The notes: generated by a model from the sequence alone, not told the origin. A stretch of DNA of 64,000 nucleotides from Pseudorhizobium endolithicum (GCF_902153245.2 NZ_CABFWF030000012.1:585833-649832); one strand, 5' to 3'; shown: positions 40,907 to 50,020, counted from the first letter of the stretch. Program-made: numbers and translations.

Positions 40907-42316
40907 TTATTTCCACTCGCGGATATCGACGAAGTGGCCGGCCACCGCCGCCGCCGCCGCCATGGCCGGCGAGACGAGATGGGTGCGGCCCTTATAGCCC
41001 TGCCGGCCCTCGAAGTTGCGGTTCGAGGTGGAGGCGCAACGCTCTTCCGGCTTCAGCCTGTCGTCGTTCATGGCCAGGCACATGGAACAGCCGGGCTCCC
41101 GCCATTCGAAGCCGGCCTCCTTGAAGATCCTGTCCAGACCCTCCGCTTCCGCCTGCTCCTTGACGAGGCCCGATCCGGGAACCACCATGGCCGAGACTGT
41201 CGGCGCGACATGCCGGCCTTCCAGCACCTTGGCGGCGGCGCGCAGGTCCTCGATGCGGCCGTTGGTGCAGGAGCCGATGAACACGCGGTCGATGGCGATG
41301 TCGGTGATCTTCGTGCCCGGCTTCAGGCCCATGTAGTCCAGCGCCCGCCACTTGGAGGCGCGCTTCGTCTCGTCCTCGATGTCGTCGGGGTTGGGCACGA
41401 CGCCCTGCACCGAGATGACGTCTTCGGGGGAAGAGCCCCAGGAGACGATCGGCGGCAGGTTGGCAGCGTCCAGCACGACCACCTTGTCGAAATGGGCGCC
41501 TTCATCCGTGTGCAGCGTCTTCCAATATTCCAGTGCCATGTCCCAAGCGGTACCCTTCGGGGCCCGCGGCTTGTCCTTGATATAGGCGAAGGTCGTCTCG
41601 TCCGGGGCGATGAAGCCGGCGCGGGCGCCGCCTTCGATCGTCATGTTGCAGATCGTCATGCGGCCTTCCATCGACAGCGAGCGTATCGCTTCGCCCGCAA
41701 ACTCGATGACGTGGCCGGTGCCGCCGGCGGTGCCGATCTCGCCGATGATGGCGAGGATGATGTCCTTGGCGGTCACGCCTTCGGGCAGCTTCCCGTCGAC
41801 GCGCACCAGCATGTTCTTCGCCTTCTTCTGCACCAGCGTCTGGGTCGCGAGAACATGCTCGACCTCCGACGTGCCGATGCCATGCGCCAGCGCCCCGAAG
41901 GCGCCGTGGGTCGAGGTATGGCTGTCTCCGCAGACGATGGTCATGCCCGGCAACGTGAAGCCCTGCTCGGGCCCGACGATATGGACGATGCCTTGCCGCT
42001 TGTCCTTTTCCGAATAGTACTCGACGCCGAAGTCGTGGGCATTCTGCGCCAGCGCCTCGACCTGGATCCGGCTTTCCTCGTTCTTGATGCCGATATGGCG
42101 GTCCGGCGTGGTCGGCACGTTATGGTCGACGACGGCAAGCGTCTTTTCCGGCGCGCGGACCCTGCGGCCGGCCATGCGCAGGCCCTCGAAGGCCTGCGGG
42201 CTCGTCACCTCGTGAACGAGGTGACGGTCGATGTAGAGGAGACAGGTTCCGGTCTCGTCCTGGCTGACGACGTGGTCGTCCCAGATCTTGTCGTACAGGG
42301 TGCGGGGTGCGCTCAT
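40907..42316 (-). CDS. leuC: 3-isopropylmalate dehydratase large subunit
   Basis: Isomerises 2- to 3-isopropylmalate in leucine synthesis, as a 4Fe-4S enzyme with LeuD (not in this window). The 469-residue protein starts at ATG 42316 ([17 protein letters not shown]). Cluster ligands are visible in [13 protein letters not shown] and [23 protein letters not shown] and [12 protein letters not shown] are further aconitase-family signatures. A likely promoter and a 38-codon ORF lie upstream. Confidence 0.96.
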   Translation of the reverse strand: MSAPRTLYDKIWDDHVVSQDETGTCLLYIDRHLVHEVTSPQAFEGLRMAGRRVRAPEKTLAVVDHNVPTTPDRHIGIKNEESRIQVEALAQNAHDFGVEYYSEKDKRQGIVHIVGPEQGFTLPGMTIVCGDSHTSTHGAFGALAHGIGTSEVEHVLATQTLVQKKAKNMLVRVDGKLPEGVTAKDIILAIIGEIGTAGGTGHVIEFAGEAIRSLSMEGRMTICNMTIEGGARAGFIAPDETTFAYIKDKPRAPKGTAWDMALEYWKTLHTDEGAHFDKVVVLDAANLPPIVSWGSSPEDVISVQGVVPNPDDIEDETKRASKWRALDYMGLKPGTKITDIAIDRVFIGSCTNGRIEDLRAAAKVLEGRHVAPTVSAMVVPGSGLVKEQAEAEGLDRIFKEAGFEWREPGCSMCLAMNDDRLKPEERCASTSNRNFEGRQGYKGRTHLVSPAMAAAAAVAGHFVDIREWK

Positions 42317-42386
42317 GGCTGCCATCCATTGGAATGCGAAAACGGGGGAAGTCCGGCATTGCCGCTGCCGGTGCGGCATGGATCGC

Positions 42387-42503
42387 TCAGCTAAGTCGGC
42401 CGGTCAGAGCGCCGTGGATGCGCGCGAAGAAGCGTGCCGGCAGACGCTTGTGGTCCTGCAGCACGATGAACTGGTTCGCGAGGCATCCGAATTTCGATCC
42501 CAT
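42387..42503 (-). CDS. probable small basic protein, 38 residues, unannotated type
   Basis: An ATG at 42503 opens a 38-codon frame ending in TGA at 42387. It begins [12 protein letters not shown] and ends [13 protein letters not shown]; net basic, one Cys, no transmembrane helix. About 29 of 37 codons after the start end in G or C, like real genes here. I do not recognise the family. There is no Shine-Dalgarno, but a good promoter predicts a start within a few bases of the ATG, so the mRNA may be leaderless. It could also be a leader ORF for leuC, 70 bp downstream. Confidence 0.5.
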   Translation of the reverse strand: MGSKFGCLANQFIVLQDHKRLPARFFARIHGALTGRLS

Positions 42504-42511
42504 GGGGCCGT

Positions 42512-42540
42512 TATTAGCAGTTTTGCGACAGGCGTTCAAC
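42512..42540 (-). promoter_or_regulatory. promoter upstream of the small ORF and leuC
   Basis: GTTGAA (42535-42540), 17 bp, CTAATA (42512-42517) on the minus strand fits the rhizobial sigma-70 consensus. Transcription should begin around 42503-42506, at the ATG of the 38-codon ORF and about 190 nt before leuC. Confidence 0.6.
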
Positions 42541-42580
42541 ATGAACCCACTCTGTCCGCGAAACCCAGAGAAAAACAGAA

Positions 42581-42602
42581 AAGGCGGCCCGAGAGCCGCC
42601 TT
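42581..42602 (-). terminator. rplS terminator
   Basis: An 8-bp stem (AAGGCGGC/GCCGCCTT) with a 6-nt loop, reading on into TTTTCTGTTTTT on the minus strand, 24 bp after rplS. The 310-bp leuC-rplS spacer is thus accounted for by this terminator, the promoter and the small ORF. Confidence 0.88.
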
Positions 42603-42626
42603 CCGGATGTCCGATGGGACGGAAGC

Positions 42627-43160
42627 TTATTCTGCGGAAGCCTCTGCAGCCTTTGCTTCCTCTGCAGCCTTCGCTTCAGCGGCCTCGGCTGCTGCCTTCT
42701 CGGCAGCGAGCGCCTGGGCGGCTGCGACCTTCTCGGCCTCGATGCGTGCCTTTTCCTCGGCAACGGCAGCGCGCTCGGCTTCGTTCAGCTTACGGGCGCG
42801 GGTACCGGTGTTCTCGACGATACGGGCAGACTTGCCGCGGCGGTCGCGCAGGTAGTAGAGCTTGGCGCGACGGACCTTGCCGCGACGGATGACTTCGACG
42901 CCCTCGACGAGCGGCGAGTAAACCGGGAATACGCGCTCGACGCCTTCGCCGTAGGAAATCTTGCGGACGGTGAAGCTCTCGTTGATGCCGCCGCCGGAGC
43001 GGGCGATGCAAACGCCTTCATAGGCCTGGATACGGGTCCGGGTACCTTCACGGACGCGCACGTTAACACGGACGGTGTCACCGGCTTCGAACTCGGGGAG
43101 CTTGCGCTGGGCTTCGATCTTGGCGGCCTGTTCGGCTTCCAGTTCCTGGATGATGTTCAT
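42627..43160 (-). CDS. rplS: 50S ribosomal protein L19
   Basis: L19 lies at the 30S-50S interface. The 177-residue product has the standard L19 domain in the first 120 residues ([54 protein letters not shown]). An Ala/Glu/Lys-rich helical tail of about 55 residues follows, as in many alphaproteobacteria. The start is ATG 43160 with GGAAAGG before it. It usually follows trmD, but here it is separated from it by about 3 kb containing two plus-strand transporter genes. Confidence 0.96.
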   Translation of the reverse strand: MNIIQELEAEQAAKIEAQRKLPEFEAGDTVRVNVRVREGTRTRIQAYEGVCIARSGGGINESFTVRKISYGEGVERVFPVYSPLVEGVEVIRRGKVRRAKLYYLRDRRGKSARIVENTGTRARKLNEAERAAVAEEKARIEAEKVAAAQALAAEKAAAEAAEAKAAEEAKAAEASAE

Positions 43161-43488
43161 TGTCAAACCTTTCCGTTCTTCTGAAACAGCCAGAGCGCTC
43201 GATCATCCTTTGGCCATGCCTCCGGAGTTCGCCCCTTTTTCGGGCAAGAGCGGGTTCGCCATTCTTTGCTTGCTGGTCGACGGGGAAACCCCATTTCCGC
43301 GTGGGCCAATACAGGAAAGAATCCGGTTTGTCATCCCTCGGCCCGAAGAATCCTCGGTCGCGGCGGGGGGCCAAAGTATTTCTTCGCCCGATCAGGTTGT
43401 GAGCGCCCCATAAAGATTTGTCGAATCACAGGATTGGTCGCAGGATTGCAACTGGACCTCCTGGTCCGCAATAACGGGGAACAAAATC
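43161..43488. other. divergent spacer between rplS and the NCS1 gene
   Basis: A 328-bp intergenic region with no plausible gene on either strand. It holds a GGACC-TCCT-GGTCC dyad (43454-43467) flanked by ATTGC/GCAAT, and a direct repeat of GGATTG just upstream, about 20-50 bp before the NCS1 start codon. These could be a regulator site for the transporter. No confident promoter could be picked by eye for either gene. Confidence 0.4.
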
Positions 43489-44937
43489 ATGACCATCAGC
43501 AATCCATCGCCTTCCTTATACAATGAGGATCTTGCGCCCGCCGAAGAGCGCAAGTGGGGCGCCTTCAGCATCTTCAACGTCTGGACCTCCGACGTTCACA
43601 GCCTCTGGGGCTATTACCTCGCGGCGAGCCTCTTCCTGCTTTGCGGCAGCTTCGTCAATTTCGTCCTCGCCATCGGCATCGGCTCGCTGGTGATCTTCTT
43701 CCTCATGACCCTGGTGGGGAATGCCGGAGTAAGGACAGGTGTGCCCTTCCCGGTTCTAGCGCGTGCCTCCTTCGGGACCTTCGGGGCAAATGTTCCGGCC
43801 ATCGTCCGGGCCATCGTCGCCTGCTTCTGGTACGGAGCGCAGACGGCTGCCGCCTCCGGCGCCATCGTGGCGCTTCTCATCCGCGACGAAGGCATGCTGG
43901 CGTTTCACCAGAACAGCCACATGCTGGGACACTCGACGCTCGAGGTCATCTGCTATGTCGTCGTCTGGGGACTGCAACTGCTGATCATCCAGCGCGGCAT
44001 GGAAACAGTCCGCAAGTTCCAGGATTGGGCAGGCCCGGCAGTCTGGGTCATGATGCTGATCCTCGCCGTCTATCTCGTCATCAAATCCGGCACGTTCTCC
44101 TTCGGGTCGGAAATCCCCCGCGACGTCCTGATCGAGAAGACGAAGGATGCCGGCATTCCCTACGAGCCGGGAACACTTGCAGCACTCGCAGCCGTCGCCG
44201 CGACGTGGATCACATACTTCGCGGCCCTCTACCTGAACTTTTGCGATTTCTCCCGCTATGCGAAGGACGAGAAGACGCTGCGCAAGGGTAATCTGTGGGG
44301 CCTGCCCATCAACCTTCTTGCCTTCTGCCTCGTGGCCGGCGTCACCACGACCGCGGCCTATACGGTCTATGGCGAGGTACTCCTGCACCCGGACCAGATA
44401 TCCGCCAAGTTCGAAAGCTGGTTCCTTGCGCTGCTCGCGGCACTCACCTTCGCGGTGGCCACCCTTGGCATCAACGTGGTGGCGAACTTCGTCTCGCCCG
44501 CCTTCGACTTCGCAAACGTCTTTCCGCGCAGGATCAACTTCAAGCGCGGCGGCTATATCGCCGCCCTGATCGCCCTGGTGCTCTATCCCTTCGCGCCGTG
44601 GGAGACCGGAGCGGCGAACTTCGTCAACTTCATCGGATCGACGATGGGGCCGATCTTCGGGGTGATGATGGTGGACTACTACCTGATCCGGAAGAGCCGG
44701 CTCGATGTGGCTGCACTCTACGATGAGAATGGCGAATTCCGCTTCCGGAACGGCTGGCACGGCAATGCATTCATCGCCTTTGCCGTGGGTGCCCTTTTCT
44801 CCTCCATCCTGCCCACCTTCACCTCTGTGCTTCCCGATTGGTGGGGAACCTATGGATGGTTCTTCGGCGTCGCCGTCGGCGGTGGCGTCTACTTTGGCCT
44901 GGGGATGCGCAGTCGCCGCAATCCCGCCTTTGCCTGA
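43489..44937 (+). CDS. NCS1 family nucleobase:cation symporter
   Basis: A 482-residue permease of the NCS1 family (cytosine, uracil, allantoin or hydantoin uptake with Na+ or H+). It has about 12 hydrophobic helices and the typical N-terminal FNVWTSDVHSLWGYYLAASL. RASFGTFGANVPAIVRAIVA and the ITYFAALYLNFCDFSRYAKD region line the substrate site. The substrate cannot be told without alignment. It is a stand-alone transcription unit ending in a strong terminator, inserted between rplS and trmD. Confidence 0.9.
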   Translation: MTISNPSPSLYNEDLAPAEERKWGAFSIFNVWTSDVHSLWGYYLAASLFLLCGSFVNFVLAIGIGSLVIFFLMTLVGNAGVRTGVPFPVLARASFGTFGANVPAIVRAIVACFWYGAQTAAASGAIVALLIRDEGMLAFHQNSHMLGHSTLEVICYVVVWGLQLLIIQRGMETVRKFQDWAGPAVWVMMLILAVYLVIKSGTFSFGSEIPRDVLIEKTKDAGIPYEPGTLAALAAVAATWITYFAALYLNFCDFSRYAKDEKTLRKGNLWGLPINLLAFCLVAGVTTTAAYTVYGEVLLHPDQISAKFESWFLALLAALTFAVATLGINVVANFVSPAFDFANVFPRRINFKRGGYIAALIALVLYPFAPWETGAANFVNFIGSTMGPIFGVMMVDYYLIRKSRLDVAALYDENGEFRFRNGWHGNAFIAFAVGALFSSILPTFTSVLPDWWGTYGWFFGVAVGGGVYFGLGMRSRRNPAFA

Positions 44938-44967
44938 GGCGGATTTATCTGTACACGCGAACCAAGG

Positions 44968-44991
44968 ATGCCGGGCAGCAGTGCCCGGCAT
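44968..44991 (+). terminator. terminator of the NCS1 gene
   Basis: A perfect 10-bp stem (ATGCCGGGCA/TGCCCGGCAT) with a 4-nt GCAG loop, followed by TTTG, 30 bp after the stop codon. Confidence 0.85.
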
Positions 44992-45052
44992 TTTGACGAG
45001 ACGACACCGCCCCCCGGACGGTGCTGAGGCCGGAAATCAGGGAACTGCCTTT

Positions 45053-45799
45053 ATGACCATTGCCACCATGCTGCTGCTGTTCACTTCGGCATTTCTTGCA
45101 GGCGCGGTCAATGCGATTGCCGGCGGCGGCACGTTCCTGACCTTCGGTGCGCTGACCCTCGTCGGCATGCCCCCGATCACCGCCAATGCGACCTCCTCGA
45201 TCACGCAGTTCCCCGGCTATATCACGTCGACGTTCGCCTATCGCGATGAGATCGCCAAGAGCTGGCGAAGCGCGATCGCGCTTTCGATCGTCTCCGTCAT
45301 CGGGGCACTCGGCGGATCGCTGCTCCTCCTGTCGCTCGACAACCCGTCCTTCCGCCGGATCGTGCCGTGGCTGCTCGCGGCGGCGACCGCCATCTTCGCG
45401 GCCGGCCCGTGGCTGAAGCCGAAGTCTTCCGCCGAAAAGCCTGTCAACGCGCCGACGAGCATCGTGGCGCAGTTCTTTACCTCCATCTATGGCGGCTTCT
45501 TCGGCGCCGGCATGGGGATCATGATGCTCGCCGTCCTCGGCATCACCTCCGGCGGCAGCTATCACCACCTGAACGCGCTGAAGAACCTCCTGTCGATCCT
45601 GATCGCGGCGGTCGCCATCGTCATCTTCGTCGGCGGCGGCGTGGTCGCCTGGCCGCAGGCGCTGGTGATGATCCCGGGCGTGGCCCTCGGCGGCTATGCC
45701 GGGGTGTGGATGGCCCGGCGCGTACCGCAGACGGTGATGCGGGTGATCGTCGTCGCCGTCGGCGTGATGCTGACTACCTACTACTTCGTCACCGGCTAG
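45053..45799 (+). CDS. TauE/SafE (COG0730) sulfite-exporter-family permease
   Basis: A 248-residue membrane protein with about eight helices. It has the two TauE/SafE half-repeats: an N-terminal GAVNAIAGGGTFLTFGALTL and a second copy starting FTSIYGGFFGAGMGIMM. The family moves sulfite, sulfoacetate or other organic anions outward; the substrate is not predictable. The start is ATG 45053. It follows the NCS1 terminator, so it is likely a separate unit. Its stop shares CTAG with the convergent DUF4260 gene. Confidence 0.9.
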   Translation: MTIATMLLLFTSAFLAGAVNAIAGGGTFLTFGALTLVGMPPITANATSSITQFPGYITSTFAYRDEIAKSWRSAIALSIVSVIGALGGSLLLLSLDNPSFRRIVPWLLAAATAIFAAGPWLKPKSSAEKPVNAPTSIVAQFFTSIYGGFFGAGMGIMMLAVLGITSGGSYHHLNALKNLLSILIAAVAIVIFVGGGVVAWPQALVMIPGVALGGYAGVWMARRVPQTVMRVIVVAVGVMLTTYYFVTG

Positions 45800-46143
45800 C
45801 CGATCCGTCCGAGATGGGTGTCCTTGAAGCCGCTCTGGTGCTTCAGGCCATAGCCGAGCGCTCTGTCGAACCCGATGTGGAAGATCCAGATCAAGGCGAG
45901 CGGAGCAGCCGGATCCCAGCCGAGAAGGTAGCCTGAGACCAGGAGCAGACCGACGCCGAGGAAGCTGTGCAGCGCATTGTAGCAGATAGCGCCGAACCGT
46001 GAGCCGAACAGGTAACCCAACATGGCAAGGTCCGGCACCAGCACGAGCAGCAGGAACAGCCACCATCCCGCGTCCACATGCCAATAGGTGGCCAGCGCCA
46101 CGAACGCTATGGCCGCGTTTTCAAGCCGCACTAACGCGGTCAC
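45796..46143 (-). CDS. DUF4260 membrane protein
   Basis: A 115-residue protein with four hydrophobic stretches and the family's HVDAGWWLFLLL, VPDLAMLGYLFG and IWIFHIGFDRALGYGLK segments, where His and Asp are conserved. Function unknown. It lies 4 bp after trmD on the same strand and is probably cotranscribed. Confidence 0.85.
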   Translation of the reverse strand: MTALVRLENAAIAFVALATYWHVDAGWWLFLLLVLVPDLAMLGYLFGSRFGAICYNALHSFLGVGLLLVSGYLLGWDPAAPLALIWIFHIGFDRALGYGLKHQSGFKDTHLGRIG

Positions 46144-46147
46144 GGGA

Positions 46148-46837
46148 TCAATCCTGCTCTGACTGGAGAAGGTCCGGCCGGCGCTCGCGCGTCAGCGCCA
46201 GCGCCTGCTCGTGCCGCCATTTCTCGATTGCCGCATGGTTGCCGGAGGTCAGCACCGCCGGAATCTCCCTACCCTCGAAGACCTGCGGACGGGTGTAGTG
46301 CGGATATTCGAGCAGCCCGCCCTCGAAGCTTTCATGGGTGCCGGAAAGGGCATTGCCCATGACGCCGGGCAGGATGCGAACCACCGCGTCGAGCAGCGTC
46401 AGCGCTGCGGACTCGCCGCCGGAGAGAATATAATCGCCGATCGAGATTTCCTCAAGCTCGCGCGCCTCGATCACCCGCTGGTCCACCCCCTCGAACCGGC
46501 CGCAGACGATCACCACGCCGTCGCCGGCTGCCAGTTCCCGCACCCGCGTCTGGGTAAGCGGTTTCCCGCGCGGGCTCATCAGCAGCCGCGGCCGGTCGTC
46601 GCCGGCCGAGACATGATCGATGGCCTTCGCCAGTATGTCCGGCTTCAGCACCATCCCCGCGCCGCCGCCCGCTGGCGTGTCGTCCACCGTGCGGTGACGA
46701 TCACTGGCAAAATCGCGGATCTGCACCGGCTCGATTGACCACTGGCCGCGCTCCAGCGCCTTGCCGGCGAGCGAAGAGCCGAGATGACCGGGAAACATCT
46801 CCGGGTGGAGCGTCAGGACCGTGGCGCGGAAGGTCAT
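46148..46837 (-). CDS. trmD: tRNA (guanine37-N1)-methyltransferase
   Basis: Makes m1G37 in tRNAs, preventing +1 frameshifts. The 229-residue SPOUT enzyme has the N-terminal [20 protein letters not shown], the [14 protein letters not shown] knot and the [21 protein letters not shown]-binding loop, then a C-terminal tRNA-binding domain ([20 protein letters not shown]). It overlaps rimM by 4 bp. Confidence 0.97.
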   Translation of the reverse strand: MTFRATVLTLHPEMFPGHLGSSLAGKALERGQWSIEPVQIRDFASDRHRTVDDTPAGGGAGMVLKPDILAKAIDHVSAGDDRPRLLMSPRGKPLTQTRVRELAAGDGVVIVCGRFEGVDQRVIEARELEEISIGDYILSGGESAALTLLDAVVRILPGVMGNALSGTHESFEGGLLEYPHYTRPQVFEGREIPAVLTSGNHAAIEKWRHEQALALTRERRPDLLQSEQD

Positions 46838-47403
46838 GGCGCCCCGCCGTCCGGCTTGCTCTTGGGGGGGTTGCGATCCTCGGGATCCTCGAGGAGGCCC
46901 GCCGCACGGGGATCGATCAGGATTCGTCCTGCTTCCAGATCGATCTCCAGCACGGCCGCCTCGGAAAACGGGATGAGCGCCGGCCGGCGGCCCGGCCCCT
47001 TCAGTTCGAGCAGGTCGCCCGCACCGAAATCGAACACGCCGCTGACGGTGCCGTAACTCTTGCCGGTCTCGTCGACCGCCTCCAGCCCTTCGAGATCCGC
47101 GTAGTAGAACTCGTCGTCGTCCAGTTCGTCGTCCGGCAGGTTCTCCCGCTCGATATAGAGTTCGAGGCCGTTCAACGCCTCGGCGGCATCGCGGTCGTTG
47201 ACGCCGCGAAAGCGGACGATGACGACATTCTTCGCCTCACGGATCTCCAGGATCTCGAAGACGCGGCCGTCCCTGCTGTGCAGGTGGCCGTAATCGCCGA
47301 GCGCCATGGGATCCTCGGTGTAGGCGCGCACTCGCACCTCGCCACGCAGGCCCTGTGCCGCACCGATTGTCGCCATGAGGATCGGGTTCTGGAGCTTCGT
47401 CAT
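46834..47403 (-). CDS. rimM: 16S rRNA processing protein RimM
   Basis: 30S assembly factor that binds S19. The 189-residue protein has the N-terminal beta-barrel ([21 protein letters not shown]) and a PRC-barrel C-terminus. I choose ATG 47403 ([14 protein letters not shown]); two more ATG codons lie just upstream in frame. It is preceded by an apparent terminator after rpsP, so it may depend on readthrough or its own promoter. Confidence 0.95.
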   Translation of the reverse strand: MTKLQNPILMATIGAAQGLRGEVRVRAYTEDPMALGDYGHLHSRDGRVFEILEIREAKNVVIVRFRGVNDRDAAEALNGLELYIERENLPDDELDDDEFYYADLEGLEAVDETGKSYGTVSGVFDFGAGDLLELKGPGRRPALIPFSEAAVLEIDLEAGRILIDPRAAGLLEDPEDRNPPKSKPDGGAP

Positions 47404-47462
47404 GCGCATCATCCGGATGGTTCAGGCGCTTGTACCGGTAGTGCCGGCAAATGAAAACAGAA

Positions 47463-47492
47463 AACGGGCGGCACGTTTCCGTACCGCCCGTT
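47463..47492 (-). terminator. terminator between rpsP and rimM
   Basis: A 9-bp stem (AACGGGCGG/CCGCCCGTT) with a 12-nt loop is followed on the minus strand by a U-rich tract, TTTTCTGTTTTC. It lies 24 bp after the rpsP stop and 60 bp before rimM, inside what is normally one operon. It is likely partial, since rimM needs expression. Confidence 0.75.
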
Positions 47493-47515
47493 CATCCGCA
47501 AAATACGGATCGATA

Positions 47516-47890
47516 TTACTCGGCAGCAGCTTCCGCAGCAGCGGCCTTGGCGTCTTCCGCCTTCTGGGCCTTCTCGGCGGCGCGCTCCTCGGCCTTCTTG
47601 CCAGGCTTGCCCTTGTCCGGGTTGTTGCGGGCTTCGCGCTGGGCGATGCCGGCTTCGGCAAGGAAGCGCAGGACGCGGTCGGTCGGCTGGGCGCCCTTGG
47701 CGATCCATTCCTGGATGCGCTCGACGTTCAGTTCGACGCGCCTCTCGTCGCCCTTTGCAAGCATCGGGTTCCAGGAGCCGAGCTTCTCGAGGAAGCGGCC
47801 GTCGCGGGGCGCGCGGGCGTCGGCAACGACGACATGGTAGTACGGACGCTTCTTGGAACCGCCGCGGGCGAGACGAATCTTCAGGGACAT
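47516..47890 (-). CDS. rpsP: 30S ribosomal protein S16
   Basis: S16, a 30S assembly protein. The 124-residue product starts [20 protein letters not shown] (the family signature) and has the core up to about residue 80. An Ala/Lys/Glu-rich tail ([18 protein letters not shown]) follows, comparable to that of L19. It lies 40 bp after the chorismate mutase gene. Confidence 0.97.
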   Translation of the reverse strand: MSLKIRLARGGSKKRPYYHVVVADARAPRDGRFLEKLGSWNPMLAKGDERRVELNVERIQEWIAKGAQPTDRVLRFLAEAGIAQREARNNPDKGKPGKKAEERAAEKAQKAEDAKAAAAEAAAE

Positions 47891-47930
47891 TTTCTTACTC
47901 CTTCAAGTCTTTCTGTCGGTCCGCCTGATG

Positions 47931-48248
47931 TCAGGCGGGTTGTTTCGTACCGCCGTGCTCGGCGGCGATGGCTTCATGGTGCCGGATCACTTCCCTGATC
48001 ACGAAGTTCAGGAATTTTTCCGCGAAATCCGGGTCCAGATGAGCGTCCTTCGCCAGCCGGCGGAGGCGTTCGATCTGGTATTCCTCGCGCGCCGGGTCTG
48101 CCGGCGGCAAATCGTACTGCGCCTTCAGGAGGCCGACTTCCTTGGTGCAGCGGAAGCGCTCGGCGAGCATGTGCACCAGTGCGGCGTCGATGTTGTCGAT
48201 CGACTGGCGGTAGCTGTGGAGCTTTTCTCTGACGTCCTGCTCGACCAT
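47931..48248 (-). CDS. chorismate mutase (AroQ type)
   Basis: A 105-residue all-helical AroQ-class chorismate mutase, converting chorismate to prephenate for Phe/Tyr synthesis. It has the usual pattern: YRQSIDNIDAALVHMLAERF with the active-site Arg, a central Lys in VGLLKAQY, and Arg/Glu in REEYQIERLRRLA. It sits between ffh (9 bp) and rpsP, a common alphaproteobacterial arrangement. Confidence 0.92.
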   Translation of the reverse strand: MVEQDVREKLHSYRQSIDNIDAALVHMLAERFRCTKEVGLLKAQYDLPPADPAREEYQIERLRRLAKDAHLDPDFAEKFLNFVIREVIRHHEAIAAEHGGTKQPA

Positions 48249-48257
48249 TGCTTGCCC

Positions 48258-49826
48258 TCACTTCTTCTTCGGCAGACCGGGAAGACCCGGAAAACCGCCG
48301 CCAAGGCCGGGCAGACCACCCATGCCCGGCATCCCGCCGCCCGGAAGACCCGGCATGGAGCCCGGCTTGAACCCTGCGGCTTCCGCCTGCTTCTGCAGCG
48401 CTTCGAGCTGCTTGGGGTCGAGCTTGGACAGATCCGGCATGCCGCCGAGGCCGCCCATTCCGCCCCCGAGCCCCATCTTGGAGGCAAGGCCGCCCATCAT
48501 CTGCTTCATCATGCCGCCGCCCTTGCCCTTGCCACCCATGGCCTTCATCATGTCGGCCATCTGGCGGTGCATCTTGAGCAGCTTGTTGATTTCCGCGGCA
48601 TCGGTGCCGGAGCCGGCGGCGATTCGCTTCTTGCGGGAATGCTTGAGGATATCCGGATTGGCGCGCTCGGCCTTGGTCATCGAGGAGATGATGGCGAGTT
48701 GGCGGTCGAACATCTTGTCGTTCATGCCGGAGGCGGCGAGCTTGTCCTTCATGCCGGCCATGCCCGGCATCATGCCCATGATGCCGCCCATGCCGCCGAG
48801 CGATTTCATCTGCTTTAGCTGTTCGGCCAGATCGTTCAGGTCGAACTTGCCCTTGGCCATCTTCTCGGCCATGGCGCGCGCCTTTTCGGCGTCGATGTTC
48901 TCTGCAGCCTTTTCGACCAGGGAGACGATGTCGCCCATGCCGAGGATACGGTCGGCGATGCGGCGGGGATGGAATTCCTCCATCTCCGTCATCTTCTCGC
49001 CCGTGCCGATCAGCTTGATCGGCTTGCCGGTGACGGCGCGCATGGAAAGTGCCGCACCACCGCGGCCGTCGCCGTCCATGCGGGTGAGAACAAGGCCGGT
49101 GATGCCAACGCGTTCGTCAAAGTTGCGGGCGAGGTTGACGGCGTCCTGGCCGGTCAGGCTGTCGGCGACGAGCAGGATTTCATGCGGATTGGACTTCCGC
49201 TTGATCTCCGCCATCTCCTGCATCAGCGGCTCGTCGATATGGGTACGGCCGGCGGTGTCGAGGATGACGACGTCGTGGCCGCCGAGCTTGGCGGCCTGCA
49301 CGGTGCGCGCGGCGATGTCCGTCGGCGACTGGCCTGCGATGATCGGCAGCGTGTCGACTTGCGTCTGGACGCCGAGCTGGCGCAACTGTTCCTGGGCTGC
49401 CGGACGTCGCGTGTCGAGCGACGCCATCAGCACCTTCTTCTTCTCGCGGTCCGTCAGCCGCTTGGCGATCTTGCCGGTGGTCGTCGTCTTGCCCGACCCC
49501 TGCAGGCCGACCATCATGATGACGACCGGAGCCGGCGCATGCAGGTCGATCCCGACGCCTTCCGAACCCAGCATCTCGATCAGTTCGTCATGGACGATCT
49601 TGACGACCATCTGGCCGGGCTTGATCGATTTCAGCACTTCCGCGCCGACGGCCTTCTCGCGGACCTTGTCGGTGAAAGCGCGGACGACCTCGAGCGACAC
49701 GTCCGCTTCCAGCAGCGCACGGCGAACCTCGCGCAGCGCTGCGGAGACATCCGCCTCGCTCAATGCGCCACGGCCGGTCAGTCCATTCAGGATGGAGCCA
49801 AGACGGTCCTGGAGGTTTTCGAACAT
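48258..49826 (-). CDS. ffh: signal recognition particle protein Ffh
   Basis: GTPase that binds signal sequences and SRP RNA and delivers ribosomes to FtsY. The 522-residue protein starts at ATG 49826 (MFENLQDRLGSIL). It has an NG domain with GLQGSGKTTTTGKI (about 107-120), DTRRPAAQEQL, DTAGRTHIDEPL and TRMDGDGRGGAAL, then a Met/Gly-rich M domain from about 330. The Gly/Pro/Met tail (GGGMPGMGGLPGLGGG) is long. An open in-frame extension to 49991 is leader sequence. FtsY is encoded 5 kb away; no SRP RNA gene is seen. Confidence 0.96.
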   Translation of the reverse strand: MFENLQDRLGSILNGLTGRGALSEADVSAALREVRRALLEADVSLEVVRAFTDKVREKAVGAEVLKSIKPGQMVVKIVHDELIEMLGSEGVGIDLHAPAPVVIMMVGLQGSGKTTTTGKIAKRLTDREKKKVLMASLDTRRPAAQEQLRQLGVQTQVDTLPIIAGQSPTDIAARTVQAAKLGGHDVVILDTAGRTHIDEPLMQEMAEIKRKSNPHEILLVADSLTGQDAVNLARNFDERVGITGLVLTRMDGDGRGGAALSMRAVTGKPIKLIGTGEKMTEMEEFHPRRIADRILGMGDIVSLVEKAAENIDAEKARAMAEKMAKGKFDLNDLAEQLKQMKSLGGMGGIMGMMPGMAGMKDKLAASGMNDKMFDRQLAIISSMTKAERANPDILKHSRKKRIAAGSGTDAAEINKLLKMHRQMADMMKAMGGKGKGGGMMKQMMGGLASKMGLGGGMGGLGGMPDLSKLDPKQLEALQKQAEAAGFKPGSMPGLPGGGMPGMGGLPGLGGGFPGLPGLPKKK

Positions 49827-49843
49827 CCGTGTCTTCCTTCTTC

Positions 49844-49980
49844 GTTTCCGGTGCCCGGAAACGTCGGGTCTTTCCGAGACGAAAACAAGACGCCCAGAAG
49901 CGGGCAAAGCCAAAAAGCACCCGAGGGCGCAACGCGCTGTCGGGTGTTGACCTCCGGGCTCGGTAAAATCGGCCCCGGTC
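49844..49980 (-). promoter_or_regulatory. structured ffh leader with terminator-like hairpin
   Basis: The ffh leader, read on the minus strand, holds three hairpins. The first is at 49949-49980 (GACC/GGTC base with GGGC/GCCC inside). The second, 49918-49946, has CACCCGA/TCGGGTG outside and GCGC/GCGC inside, followed by CTTTTTG like an intrinsic terminator. The third, 49844-49862, is a perfect 8-bp stem (GTTTCCGG/CCGGAAAC) close to the ffh start. This could be an attenuator or mark the end of a short RNA. Confidence 0.5.
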
Positions 49981-50020
49981 GGCGGCTCCAAGTCTTGTCA
50001 CTTGTCAGCAGATGCGGGCG

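Noticed and set aside
49827..49991. An N-terminal extension of Ffh by 55 codons.
   Set aside because: Ffh proteins start at MFENLQDRL-type sequence; the extension is unlike the family and spans the terminator-like hairpin of the leader.
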